NCBI RefSeq assembly: GCF_026210795.1 | Contig: NC_089433.1 | Location: forward strand, 3,063,001 to 3,127,000 | Source: Rhizophagus irregularis | Taxonomy: Eukaryota > Glomeromycota > Glomeromycetes > Glomerales > Glomeraceae | Reading direction: 5' to 3' | DNA: 64,000 bases | Shown: positions 44,200 to 55,771 of the stretch, piece by piece | Layout: each line of letters opens with the position of its first letter | Numbering within the stretch: position 1 is the stretch's first letter | Translations under genes and position numbers: made by a program | Notes under the pieces: generated by a model | Database searches by the model: none | The model's input: the letters and a program-made list of their open reading frames with translations, nothing else | What the model was told of the DNA's origin: nothing

Positions 44200-44243
44200 T
44201 TTTCTTCAAGCGGTTTAAACTCTTTTGTCAACTTATCCACATC

Positions 44244-44582
44244 TATATATATGTTTTAAATTCCTGTAGATCATTTTGCTGATTAGATTTTTGTTTATTT
44301 CTGATGAGATTTTTGTATTACTTATCATGTTTTACCACATCTATCAGTTATTTTTAGCGCTTAAATTATTTAACCGCATTTTTCTATTTTAAGATTATTT
44401 TTCCTTGTTCTAAAAATATCTTCACATTTTTCTCTAGAACTTTCCAGAAATATTTTCAAAAGTGATTTTTGTGCGTCTTACGCGTCCACATTTTTCATAA
44501 TTTTTCACGTCATGATTTTTCGTGATATTTTTGTTGTGCCTGATCTTAACGTGTTTTCGCGTCGTGCCTATTTCTTATATAA
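44244..44582. promoter_or_regulatory. Divergent promoter region with two TATA boxes
   Basis: A TATA run on the minus strand (44244-44254) precedes the gene at 44199; TATATAA on the plus strand (44576-44582) lies 111 bp before the ATG at 44693. The segment between is T-rich. Confidence 0.45.
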
Positions 44583-44692
44583 GGTCTAAATTTTTCCCTT
44601 TCCCTTTTTCTTATCTTCACGTAAAATCTTTGATATTATCCCAAAATTTTTCCAAAATTTTCTTTGTCTACCTATCTATCTATCTACCTATC

Positions 44693-45388
44693 ATGACCTG
44701 TCGTCGATCTAATACCTCACGTCAGAAATCTCGAGCAAGATTTCAAAGGCTTAAAGAAGCGCGTAAGATGAAAGTTCGTCAACTTGAAGGTGGGTATTGT
44801 ACGCAAGGTTCTTAAGATGTCTCTTGAACGGTATGATTGCCTGTAGACAGGGTTTCGACCTTATATCCGGTTCTTGAAAGGTTGATTTTGCGCAGCTTGT
44901 AGACGGGGTACTTGTACTTCTAGGATATTTAAGTCTTGAAAGGCCTCTACCTGTAGAACTCTTTTGTGCTATCGATTTATTCACTTAGTTTTTAACTAAC
45001 TTGGAGTGACCATAAATCTCCATTTTTATTTCTAATAGAGGATCTTACAAAAGCTAAAGAAGAAAAAGAAGAACTTGAAGAGAAGTTTGAAAATTTGCTG
45101 GAGATGGGGACCCATAAGAGTCTCGAGACGGAATTTCATAATAAAATCTGGGCTGGAGAGCAGCGGAAATTATGGGAGGCCCAAAAGTTAATCATCGACC
45201 AACAGCGAACAATAGAAGGTCTGGAAGAAGGAGTTTGTCAATTAATTTCTCATAATATAAGCTTGCAGAGTAGTAGAGGTCGTGCTGAAGCAGCATTTGA
45301 AGAAGCAAAACAAATGCTTTTTGAGGAATGTAATATAATTTTGTCAAACGGTTCTACTTCTAATCCTAGTTATGAAGAAGTTGATTAA
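44693..45388 (+). CDS. Spliced antisense gene in the gypsy element: basic / coiled-coil (bZIP-like) protein
   Basis: Exons 44693-44789 and 45039-45388 (GTGGGT donor, TTCTAATAG acceptor) join in phase to 148 residues. The N-terminus is strongly basic (TCRRSNTSRQKSRARFQRLK) and passes without a break into a coiled coil (RQLEEDLTKAKEEKEELEEK), continuing after position 60 with further helix (QRTIEGLEEGVCQLISHNIS). Basic region plus zipper-like helix resembles bZIP factors, though the Asn-to-Ser/Arg spacing is one residue off the consensus and the leucine heptads are imperfect. It is antisense to pol and downstream of the 3' LTR read in reverse. Function unknown; transcriptional control of the element is a reasonable hypothesis. 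Confidence 0.55.
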
Positions 45389-45616
45389 ATAAAAAAAATT
45401 TCTTCTTTCTGATTTTCCCTATAATTTTCTAATATATTTTTGTAATAAATTTTTCACTAAGTTTTTCACAATAGAATTTCTAAAATTTTTCATTTTTTTA
45501 ATAAATTTTTCTGGGGCATCGAGTCGTAAATTCATTTTGATCGTCTGTAACACTTGTAAATCGTACTAAGTAAAATTAATTATTTGCCACGAGTTGTAGA
45601 TCTTAATCGTGACTAA

Positions 45617-47029
45617 TTATACTACAATTATTGGTTCCCAATTTTGTCGATCATGATACAATTTTAATAAACTTCCATTTACAGGAGTTCGTAAGACTTT
45701 TCCATCTATAGTTCGTAATTTGTACGCTCCTTTTTCTCCAACTTGATGAATATAGTATGGTCCTTTCCATTTTGGATTTAGTTTTCCAGTCCATTGCTTT
45801 TCTTTTGCTGCGTCATAATATAAGACTTTGTCTCCAATAGAAAATTTTATTTGATGACGTAATTTTCTATCATGTCGTTCTTTTTGTTTTTGTTGAGATA
45901 TTTCAATATTTGTCTTAGCTATTTCAATTTCCTGAGGTAGTTGGTCAACTAAATTTTCTATGTGATTTATTAAAGTTGGAGTTCCATTATTTTCTAATGA
46001 ATCAGTTGGTAGTTTAGCATCTCGTCCATATAATAAAAAGAAAGGTGCGATTTTTGTAGTCGAATGTTTTGTAGTACGATAAGCAAATAAAATTGGTGCA
46101 ATATAATTATCCCAATTATCAATATAATCTGTTGATAATTTTGCTAAAGATTCTGATAAAGTACGATTAAATCTTTCTACAAGTCCATTTGTTTGAGGGT
46201 GGTATGGCGTTGAAAATAAATGTTTTATCTGAAATTTTTCCATTAATTTTTCAATTATTTGATTTCTAAAATGAGTTCCTTGATCTGATAATATTTTTGC
46301 TGGACATCCATGTCGACAAATTATTTCTTCATAGATAAAAAGTGCAGCTTGTTCTGCAGTAGCTTCTTTTACAGGTCGTGCTTCTGGCCATTTTGTTAAA
46401 TAATCCATTGCTGTAATTATATATTTGTTTCCATTTGTAGTTATAGGTAAAGGTCCTACAAAATCTATTCCTATTTGATGAAAAGGACTTTCTACTGGAA
46501 TAGGATGTAAAGGTAACTTTGTCTTTTGTTTTCTTCTTCGTTGGCAAGAGTCACATGACATGACATAAGATCTGATGTTATTGTACATTTGTGGCCAATA
46601 ATATCTTGATTGAATTTTGTCAAACATTGTATCAACTGAAAAATGCGCAGCAGTAGGGTCATTGTGGAACATAAAAAGAACTGGTTCCAATTCATGTCTT
46701 CTAATTACTCGTAATAAATTATTTTGTTTCTTTTTATCCTTTTTATAAATAAAATTATTTTTGATAATAAAATATACTGATTGTTTTTGAATTTGTTGTT
46801 GTTGTTGGTTATTTAATGTAGAAGGTAATTGATTATATTTTAAATAATTATATATGTTATTGTAATGTTCGATATCCATTTTTGAAAATTTAGGCTGTCT
46901 CGTCACGATGCGGACACTTTCGCTTTCACCCTTTGATACTTTGTTAATTATAATATGTAAAAGAGGTGGACTTTTAGTCCAAATTGGCAATAAAAGGTTC
47001 CAAAGATACTTTGTGAACTGGTAAATCAT
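45617..47029 (-). CDS. Gypsy integrase
   Basis: 470 residues from ATG 47029. HHCC zinc domain (HELEPVLFMFHND...MSCDSCQRRR), then rve core with D-D-E in GIDFVGPLP, ILSDQGTHF and NGLVERFNRTL, and a C-terminal GPY/F-type module (WKGPYYIHQVGEKGAYKLRT). All catalytic residues are present. The first 56 bp overlap the end of the Cys-rich ORF in another frame, so integrase may be expressed by frameshifting from it or by its own start. Confidence 0.92.
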   Translation of the reverse strand: MIYQFTKYLWNLLLPIWTKSPPLLHIIINKVSKGESESVRIVTRQPKFSKMDIEHYNNIYNYLKYNQLPSTLNNQQQQQIQKQSVYFIIKNNFIYKKDKKKQNNLLRVIRRHELEPVLFMFHNDPTAAHFSVDTMFDKIQSRYYWPQMYNNIRSYVMSCDSCQRRRKQKTKLPLHPIPVESPFHQIGIDFVGPLPITTNGNKYIITAMDYLTKWPEARPVKEATAEQAALFIYEEIICRHGCPAKILSDQGTHFRNQIIEKLMEKFQIKHLFSTPYHPQTNGLVERFNRTLSESLAKLSTDYIDNWDNYIAPILFAYRTTKHSTTKIAPFFLLYGRDAKLPTDSLENNGTPTLINHIENLVDQLPQEIEIAKTNIEISQQKQKERHDRKLRHQIKFSIGDKVLYYDAAKEKQWTGKLNPKWKGPYYIHQVGEKGAYKLRTIDGKVLRTPVNGSLLKLYHDRQNWEPIIVV

Positions 47030-47837
47030 TCATTAATCGTTCGATATATTTAAGATAATTGATATTATTTTCAAGTTGTACTGCTTGAGGTTCTTTCCAC
47101 CATTGATTATTAATAAGAAATTTGGGATTCATATCTGGCCTAATTTTTCCTAAAGTGAATCCAATGATACAGTCGTGTATAGTAGTTCCATAAAATAAAT
47201 TCTTCTTGCACATCGTACAGTATGTATGCACGTGATGATTTTCTGTATCACATTCCATGGTACAACGACTTCCACCATGATTAATTGGTTGACCAGCGAT
47301 TACTTGTTTAATTTTGATGTTTTCTAAATACATGTTCTCTAGAGCTTGGCGGTTCATACCACATATGGTCCAGACGATATGTTCTTCAATATCAATCTGA
47401 TTTTCTTCTGAATAATCAGAGAATGCATCTCCATTAATTTGTCTTTCCCACGAATTATTATATTCTTCTGTATCAATTGAATAGTTATCTTCATTACACT
47501 GACAAATAATTTCGTTACAACAACTATATGGTGATGGTGAACGGGCTGGAGGAGGTTGACAAACTTTACAAATACAATCTTCTGGATGAGGTCCATCGGG
47601 GTTGTCAAAGTCATATCGAATTCCTGAAACAATATTCATAGGAGAACTATTTCCTGATCGTTCTTCAATGTAGCTTTGCATATCGTATAATAAATTATCA
47701 CAACGATTTAACAAATCGATAGCTCTTTGAGCAGGTCTATCAGTATAATCATCTTCTGAATCTGCATCATACTCTTCATGTACTGGAGTAGAGCTTTCAT
47801 TTACATTAGTTTGTCTTTCTTTTTCGATAGAAATCAT
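46974..47837 (-). CDS. Cys-rich ORF inserted between RNase H and integrase
   Basis: 287 residues, ATG 47837, starting 15 bp after the gag-pol stop. Acidic N-terminus, then Cys clusters (CICKVCQPPP, CCNEIICQC) and a C-terminal Cys/His group (CTMECD...HHVHTYCTMCKKN...HDC). In ordinary gypsy polyproteins RNase H is joined directly to integrase, so a separate zinc-binding-looking ORF here is unusual. It could be a lineage-specific accessory domain or a captured gene. Ends in LEPFIANLD, overlapping integrase. Confidence 0.6.
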   Translation of the reverse strand: MISIEKERQTNVNESSTPVHEEYDADSEDDYTDRPAQRAIDLLNRCDNLLYDMQSYIEERSGNSSPMNIVSGIRYDFDNPDGPHPEDCICKVCQPPPARSPSPYSCCNEIICQCNEDNYSIDTEEYNNSWERQINGDAFSDYSEENQIDIEEHIVWTICGMNRQALENMYLENIKIKQVIAGQPINHGGSRCTMECDTENHHVHTYCTMCKKNLFYGTTIHDCIIGFTLGKIRPDMNPKFLINNQWWKEPQAVQLENNINYLKYIERLMNDLPVHKVSLEPFIANLD

Positions 47838-47852
47838 GAAACAACTAAGAGT

Positions 47853-50800
47853 TTAGTTATCTTCTTCAAACATTCTGGATAATGCATCTGCATTTGCATT
47901 TGCTTTTCCCGCTCGATGCTTAATATTAAAGTCATACTGTTGAAGGTCCATGACCCATCTCGCACGGCGGCCTTTTGGGATTTTGGATGTCTTTAACCAT
48001 TTTAGAGCAGAATGGTCAGTAACAATTGTGAAAGGTTTCAATCCTAAGTAGTGTTGGAAATGTTTGATAGCCCATACTATCGCAAGACATTCCTGGTCAG
48101 TTATAGGGTAATTGCACTCAGCCTTATTCAAAGATCTGCTGGCATAAGCGACTACATGTTCTCTTCCATCCTCTCTTATTTGTGATAATACAGCACCAAG
48201 TCCAGTTCCAGATGCGTCTGTATGGATAATGAAGGGTTGTTCAAAGTCAGGATATGTTAAGATTGGAGATTTAATTAATCTTTCCTTCAAATAATCAAAT
48301 GCAGTTTGCTGTCTCTCAGTCCAATGAAAAGGGGTTTCCTTCTTTAAAAGTAATAACATTGGTTTGGCTATTTTTGAGAAATCTTTGATGAACTTTCGAT
48401 AGTAGGAAAATAAGCCTAATGCTGAGCGAAGTTGCGTTAGGTTTGTTGGGACTGGAAAAGTTCTAATTTTCTCAATTTTTTCTGGATCAGGTCGGATACC
48501 TTCTCGTCCTACTACATGTCCTAGGAAATGAATATTTCCAAGGCAAAAATAACATTTCTTTAGTTTAATCTTCAAATTTGCTCGTCTAAAAGTTTCAAAT
48601 ACTTGTCTAAGATGATCCAAGTGTTGCTCCAAGGTTCCCTTTGAGTAAATGATTACATCATCTAAATATACTGCTACAAATTTCCCTAAATACTCCTGGA
48701 GTATTCTATTCATTAATCGTTGAAAAGTTCCAGGCGCATAAGCTAAACCAAAGGGCATTACTAGAAATTCATATAATCCAAAGGGAGTAATGAAGGCAGT
48801 TTTCTCCACATCTGCTGGATCCATAGCTACTTGCCAATAACCACTGGCTAAATCTAATGTGGTAAACCATGTTGCATTACTAAAAGATTCAAGCATATCA
48901 TCAATTCGAGGTAATGGGTAAGCATCTGCTTTGGTGACAGCATTCAATTTTCGATAGTCTATGCATAAACGTTTTTCTCCTCCTTTTTTATCAACAATTA
49001 CCACAGGTGAAGCCCAAGAGCTAGCTGATTTTCTTATAAGTCCTTGACTTTCCATTCTTGTGATTTCTCCTTGTAAAAATTCTCTATATTTAGGATTACA
49101 TCTGTAGGGTGGTTGAGAGATAGGAGTAGCATCTTTTGTAATAATTTTGTGCTTAATTACATTTGTTTTTCCAATTTCCGTTTGGCTTTTAGCACAAATA
49201 TCTGCATAGTCACTCAAGAGTTGTTGAAATTGGCTTTGTTGGTGGTAATCTAATGGTCCTAAATGTAAGTCTGGATTGACTTTTTCTCCACTATATACTT
49301 CTGCTTGAGCTAAATAAATGGCAGGATTTGATTCTTCCAATTCCTTATCTTCATTATTTTGGTGGGCAGGAGATACTTCATTTTCCCAAGGGTTAAATTC
49401 AAGGGATTCTTCAGTAGAATAACCAGAAAAATCAGACATATAGATTTGAGCTTCTTCTAACTCTTCAGACTCATATTCCTCTTCATCATCATACTCAAAT
49501 GATTGCTTCATTTTAATGGGTTTTGGAAGAGTAAAAATCACAGGAACTGTTGTAGATCGTCCATTGTATCTGATAGTTAGTGTCTTCTTGTCCCAGTCAA
49601 GAGCAGCATTTACCTTTCTCATCCAGCTATTTCCTAGAATGAAAACACTATCGCTTGATTCTATGATTTGAACATTGGTTTTAATAATTAAATTTCTGAC
49701 TTTTAGGGGTAAATTTTGGATTTCTCCCAATGATCTAACTCTAGTTCCATTGGCAGTTTTAATTACATATTCTGAAGGTCCATCGATAGTTAATTTCAAA
49801 GTTTTCATCATGGCAGTTGTCATAATACTAACTGCAGCTCCACTATCAATTACTGCAATAACTGGCTGTTGATTAATATGGAATTCACATTTAGCAGCGG
49901 TAGTGGGAGTTTCTTCTTCTGAGTTGGAGTCTCCATAGTAACTTTCTCCAATATAATTATTGTTATCAATCTTTTCACGCTTTCTCCTTATACTTTGAAT
50001 TAATCCTTTCCTGTAAACAGGAAGTTGAGCTGTTGCTTGACCGATAGATAGACCACAAGGAAGGTCACTAATATATTTAGCTATGTCAAATTCATTGACG
50101 TTTTCAATAGGTGCAGGGACCATTTTGGTTCTTACTTTTCTTTTTGTTGAAGATTCTGCTGTAGCATCCATATCCATTGGTGTAGAAGGAGTTACTGGAG
50201 GAATAGGTTGGGTACGTAATTGGTCTTCCTTTCGAGATTCTGAAAATCTTGTTCTTTTTCCTCTAGGGGAGGATATCTCATATGGAACAGATCTAAAACG
50301 AGTTGTAACATATGCTTCATATTCGTCTTCTTCTTCCCATTCTTCTTCATATTCATCCTCATATTCATCATAGTAAATTTCTGCTTCATCATCTGCATAA
50401 TTAATAGATGTAACTGGTGCTCTTTGGCGAGGACGATTATTATTATTATTATTACCATTAATATTTCCATTATTGGTATTTCTTCCCATTTGGCAGTTTC
50501 TGGAAATATGTCCCACATTTCCACATCTGAAACAAGTAATATTTGGATTGAAGGAATTCTGAGTAGAGGCTTGACCATTTTGACGATTTTGATTATTATT
50601 ATTATTAGGTCTAGGTCTAGTATTTCGAGGAGTGCTTTGTTGAACCATTAAAACTGATGACAGATTTGCATAATTAAGAGCGAGTTGTTGCATTTGTTTT
50701 GTTAATGCTTCCATTTCATCTACTTGTGGAGTTGGTTTAACAGTAGTAGTAGTAGTTGGAATAGGTTCTGTAGTACTAGTAGTTACAGGTGTTGTAGTTA

Positions 50801-53800
50801 AAAGAGTAGTATTTACACCTAATTCTACTAACTTAGCTCGGGTAATAGTTGCTTCCAAAGTATCAGCATTCCCGATTACTACCTGTCCAACTACATCAGG
50901 AAATTTTATAGCGCGAAAAATTGCGTAAGTTTACGATTTTGTAAGTTTACGAAAGTTTATGGCATAATATTTCGAAAAATTTCAAAATATTACGTAAGTT
51001 TACAATTTCGTAAGATTTATGTGATATTACGGTTAAAATATTACGTAAGTTTTCAATATCGTAAGATTTACGCAATATTACGGTCAAAATATTCTGCAAA
51101 TTTACGAAACTGTAAACCTGCGTAATATTACGGTTGAAATATTTCGAAAATTTACGAAACTGTAAACCTGCGTAATATTACGGTTGAAATATTTCGAAAA
51201 TTTACGAAACTGTAAACCTGCGTAATATTACGGTTAAAATATTTCGAAAATTTACGAAACTTGTAAACCTGCGTAATATTACGGTTGAAATATTTCGAAA
51301 ATTTACGAAACTGTAAACCTGCGTAATATTACGGTTAAAATATTTCGAAAATTTACGAAACTGTAAACCTGCGTAATATTACGGTTGAAATATTTCGAAA
51401 ATTTACGAGATTGTAAACTGCATATGCAGTAGAACGTATACAAGGGGCATGTGATACTATTGAATAATCAAAAATAATATAAACACCTTTTCTTTTATAT
51501 AAACATTTGTTTGGGAAAGCAAATTTATTTTTATTTACGAATTTTTTATTATTTACAATTTTTATGTTAAAAATTAAAGTAAATTCTAATTTTTATTATA
51601 ACTTAATAAAAAAAATACACATTTGATACTTGTTCGCTACTATTTTATAAAATAGTACCCAGGCTGTACGGCGTGGACGTCAGTATCAGTCACAGCCCAA
51701 AAAAAACGTGAGTCTCCAGCCGATATTTGGTACGGACTGGGCCTAGCTACTCACTTAATAAATAATAAAAAAATAAAAATAATTATCTTCTTCTACGATA
51801 CGTAGGTAAGTTTCTCCTTGCCCTACGATCGTCACGCGTGACTAAAATTGATCAAATTTATCAAATTTAAAATATGAACGTAAATATTAATTATAAATTT
51901 TATTATAGTATAATTACCCGGCCTCTCCCAAAATCTCGTTCTAAATTCGTGATAATATCTTGCGCCGGTACGCGTCCACAGCCGCCGCCCAGGGTTACCA
52001 TTACGATAAAGGACATAGTTCTAAATATCAAAATCAGTTTGAATATTCGGTAAATACATTTAATTTATATGAATGTAATGTTATTTATTTACTTACATGG
52101 TAATCCCTGACGAGGTTCCTCCACTTTTGGCTGCACTGTTGCCCGGAAACCCTCGTTCGAAATATTCTATTTATTCTGATTCAATTAAATGGATTGGTTA
52201 ATTTGAATTTAAATTCTTTCTTAAAGAAATTATAGATATTAGTCATATGAACCTATTGGCAACAGAGTCCCAAAAATCTTGGCGGCTTCTACCATTAATA
52301 TTGTGGTAGGCGCGGTTTCTGTCTCGGCGTATGTCAACAAGTTCGTCCATCATAGCCCAGTTCCAATGGACGTTATAGTGGGAACGACGACGTGTGTGGC
52401 GAGGCATTATTAGTAATTTGATTTTGGGATGAGTAAAAATTTGAAAGAAAGTCGTAAAATGTCACTTTAAATAAAATTTGAACAATACCTCTTTGGTTTG
52501 ATTTTATTTCTCGTTTCAATTAAAATTTAATTTATTAGACTTTTCATCATTAAACATATTAATTAAATCTCATGCGGATATGGATTATCTAAATATAAAT
52601 ATCATGATTCTAAATATAAATATAAATCACTTAATTTATTTTAATTTTTTTTAAAAAAAAAATCTTAGTTTGATTTCAATTAAAAATAATTAAAAATCAT
52701 GTACATGTTTTGGTTATTTAAATATAAATATCAATATATTATATTTAAAAATAAACCAATTTATTATTAGCACATTCTATTGAATTTTAAAAAAATCAAT
52801 TTTTTTTTAAAAAAAAATCACATATTTAAAAATAAAACAATTATATTCTGATTAAATATTTTGCGTACATTTCTTAAAAAAATCATAAAAAAAAATCTTG
52901 TACGTCGTACATGCAATTACTAAATATCATCCCCTTGTGATAAATAAAAAATTACGCAACACAAATTCAACACAAACTCAACACAAATTTAACAAATTTA
53001 ACGAAATTTGGCTAAAATTAATAATTTTTTACCAGAATTATCAACACAAATTGAACACAAATTGAACACAAATTTCAGTTACGATTTATTTATGTCACAC
53101 CCGCTATACGATGTACATGATTTCTGGCCAATCAAAATTAGGCTGATCCTTGCATCATTTAATCATTTAATCATGCACGCGTTTTTGTCTTATTTATTTT
53201 TGTTTCTTATTTCTTTATTCTTTTGTTCAATATTTTTAATTTTTTTGTCTCTTCTTTCTATTATTTCTTTAATTATATACAATATATTTACATATATTTC
53301 ATAATTTATTGCTTTGCAGGTATAGAAATATTTGTTTATTAATACTAATTATTTTCATTTTTTTTTACCTCTTTGTTATTTTGTATCGTAATACTAACAA
53401 TAATATCCATGTTTCCTTTATTCCTTTTTACTTGTACTTTAATACTAACGATACTAACAATACTAACAACATGTTTATTTTTTCCTTTCTCTTTATTTCT
53501 TTATTCTTTTGTTCAATTACTTTGCAGGTATAGAAATATTTATTTATTAATACTAATTATTTTAATATTAACGCGTTTTTTTTTACCTCTTTGTTACTTT
53601 ATGTCGTAATACTAACAATACTATCTACGTTTCCTTTATTTCTTTTTACTTGTACTTTAATACTAACGATAATATCCATGTTTCTTTTACTCCTTTTACT
53701 GTTTCTTTAACTCTTTTTACCTTAATACTAACAATAATAACAATATTTCTTTTATCTTTATATCTAATACTAACGTTACTATAGCTGTTTCTCTTCTTTT

Positions 53801-55496
53801 TACGTCTAATAATATTGTTACTCTACTCTTTCTCTTTTTTACTTTTATGTATTCTGTATATATTAATAAATACTTGTAATTTTTTATGATTATATCTAAT
53901 AAAACATACATTATATAAACTTATAGTACAGAAAATGAAGTATTATTTATCGAAATATTTTGAAATATTACGAAATATTAAGTTGTGTAAATCACAGAAT
54001 ATTACGAATCGTCAAATTATGGAACATTACGCATCATAGAATTTCGAAATATTTTAAAAAGTTGCGAAGTATTACGCAGTAAAATTACGGAATATTACGA
54101 ATCGTAAAATTACGAAGCCTTGCATACAGTAATATTTCGAAATATTTTAAAAAGTTACAAAATATTACGCTTACGCAAACTTGCGGCGGGTCTGAAAACT
54201 TACGAAATATTATGTAAAATTACGAAATATTGCGAACCGCAAAATTACGGAATATTACAAATCGTAAAATTACGAAGCTTTGCATATCGTAATATTTCGA
54301 AATATTTTAAAAAGTTACGAAATATTACGCTTACGCAAACTTGCGGCGGGTCTGGAAGCTTATGAAATATTATGATGTGTAAACTTGCGCAACTTTTCGC
54401 ACTATATAATTTCCTGATGTAAGAAGGACTTGAGACCATTAATATAGTAGTTAATTTGGTATCTTGCGGCTAAAGCTTCCCCTTGGGTGGCTTTATTTAA
54501 CAGCTTCTTAAAACGTCGGGAGTAGTTTTCTACTGATTCATTGTCTCCTTGTTTAATATTTTGCAGTTCTCTGGTCCACTGATTCCTTTGAGCAGCAGTT
54601 GCAAAGTAGTTTATAAATCGAGTATCAAAGTTATTTGCATTGGCATCTATATGCCATTGATTGATATTTCCTCTATCCTCTTCATACCAATCTCGGGCAG
54701 CTTCCTTAAGAAATCCAGCGGCTAAAGCAATTTTTCGATTATCTGGCCATCCATTAGCATCAAAGGCAGCTTCAAAGAGTCGACACCATTCATATGGATC
54801 CTCATCATCACGTCCATAGAAAAAGGGAACATCCACAACTTTAGATGTAGTACGATTTTGGTTGGCAGTTGTAAGAGCATTAATAGCGGTAAGATTATTT
54901 TGTAAAGCAGTAGTAATAGCATTTGTATTGTTATTCAAAGTATTTTCCAAGAGGTTTCCAACATTTCTGGGGTTATTATTATCAGTTGGGTCAGCTCCCC
55001 AGACTAACTTCATAAGATCTCTCATTTGTCCTTGATCCATGTTAGCGTTATTATTTACTGGTGTATTATGAAAAATTTGGTATGCGTTGGTTATTTGAGT
55101 ATCAGTTGGTAAACTCTTGAATCCGTTTGTTAATTCAAATAATTTATGTAAATAAAAGGATAATTCTAATAAAGGAGTATTTATTTGTCGAAACTTTATA
55201 CTTTGTAGGATCTTAGTAGTTATACCGACAAGTGTATTAAGTTGTGTAGTTATAAAGAATTCAGTTTTTAATACTTTAAAAGCGGCTACTGTTGCTCCAG
55301 TATATTGTTTTGCTGTGTACTGAATAGAAATCCAGAGCCAAAATTTCTCAAATCCGTCAGGGATATTGTCAGCTGGGATAGAATCTGTTGGATAACACTG
55401 AATACAGTAAACTTCTTTTTGGTTGATCACTCTTCCTCTACGATGTTTTCTTTGATGTGATTTTAATTCTGCTTTAGATAAATTGTAAAAGGGCAT
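47853..55496 (-). CDS. Gag-protease-RT-RNase H polyprotein, interrupted by transposon B
   Basis: Two segments, 55496-54420 and 50891-47853, share one frame when the nested transposon and one TA are removed (1,371 residues). Segment 1: Gag (VPFFYGRDDEDPYEWCRLFE, LAAGFLKEAARDWY, YSRRFKKLLNKA). Segment 2: CCHC knuckle (CFRCGNVGHISRNC), Asn-rich and acidic linkers, aspartic protease (VIDSGAAVSIM), RT (CIDYRKLN, TLDLASGYWQ, MPFGLAYAP, YLDDVIIYSK) and RNase H (IIHTDASGTGLGAV, TDQECLAIVW, TDHSALKW). Catalytic residues are intact. As it stands the transposon supplies a stop soon after its left edge (at 54402). Confidence 0.92.
51070..51420 (-). repeat. 50-bp tandem repeat array of copy B
   Basis: About seven units (GAAACTGTAAACCTGCGTAA on the plus strand), inverted counterpart of 23030-23390. 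One unit has a 1-bp insertion (GAAACTTGTAAACC near 51257). Confidence 0.85.
51783..52407 (-). CDS. Myb/SANT-like protein of transposon copy B
   Basis: Minus-strand copy of the four-exon gene at 21997-22637. Start 52407, stop 51783-51785. Splice sites are conserved. Relative to copy A it has one extra codon near the start and lacks three codons in exon 3, plus substitutions including Cys-to-Arg and His-to-Gln; no stop or frameshift. Domain core QCSQKWRNLVRDYHV is unchanged. Preservation in a copy that has lost its transposase suggests the protein is useful to the element in trans, or that the deletion is recent. Confidence 0.65.
52915..53100 (-). repeat. Single copy of the inner repeat of the A/B transposon family
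   Basis: Corresponds to 21291-21490 of copy A (ATTACTAAATATCATCCCCT at 52918). In copy A a second, inverted copy flanks the transposase cassette; here only one remains. Confidence 0.7.
53930..54419 (-). repeat. Subterminal repeats of copy B (arm equivalent to the left arm of A)
   Basis: CTTGCGGCGGGTCTG occurs twice (54179, 54340) within the same ~160-bp duplication as in copy A. Confidence 0.7.
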
Positions 55497-55509
55497 TCAA
55501 TTTCAAAAT

Positions 55510-55735
55510 TCAAATTGTTGCAAGTACGTCTGCTAATATCTCAAGTACGTCTGAGAAAGTAAATTTCGTTTGCAAGTGCGTCTGCAAGTATTCTCAAGTT
55601 CGTCTGAGAAAAGAAATTACGTCTGCAAGTTCGTTTGCAAGTATTCTCAAGTTCGTCTGAGAAAAGAAATTACGTCTGCAAGTTCGTCTGCAAGTATTCT
55701 CAAGTTCGTCTGAGAAAAGTAATCAATTGTTAATT
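55510..55735 (-). repeat. 53-bp tandem repeats in the gypsy leader
   Basis: CAAGTATTCTCAAGTTCGTC starts at 55585, 55638 and 55691, with a degenerate copy before. The array lies between primer binding site and gag ATG (the 5' leader). Confidence 0.8.
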
Positions 55736-55755
55736 CACAGTATAGCCTTTTACCT

Positions 55756-55769
55756 GGCAGGAATCACCA
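55756..55769 (-). promoter_or_regulatory. tRNA primer binding site
   Basis: On the minus strand TGGTGATTCCTGCC begins 2 nt after the 5' LTR; the plus strand ends ...CACCA as a mature tRNA 3' end would. Which tRNA is not determinable here. Confidence 0.7.
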
Positions 55770-55771
55770 CT

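Larger units (their letters stand above)
50894..54419 (-). mobile_element. Plavaka-like transposon, copy B (3.5 kb, lacks transposase)
   Basis: TIRs CATCAGGAAATT at both ends, flanked by TA (50892-50893, 54420-54421). Inverted relative to copy A: 50894-53100 matches 21.3-23.57 kb and 53100-54419 matches 14.24-15.33 kb of copy A. The part between the inner repeats of A (accessory gene, transposase) is missing, with the junction near 53100. The Myb/SANT-like gene is kept. Insertion in gag is exact: removal restores the frame. Non-autonomous; presumably moved by a transposase such as that of copy A. Confidence 0.85.

Noticed and set aside
53008-53609. Hydrophobic ORFs as membrane proteins of transposon B
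   Set aside because: They are Phe/Leu/Ile-rich products of T-rich arm sequence; composition, not conservation, explains them.
50892-54421. Harbinger-type 3-bp duplication for transposon B
   Set aside because: Flanking triplets differ (CTA and TAA); only TA is shared, and one TA restores gag-pol.
55756-55769. tRNA gene next to the 5' LTR
   Set aside because: Only the 3' terminal 14 nt of a tRNA-like sequence is present at the expected primer site; no cloverleaf.
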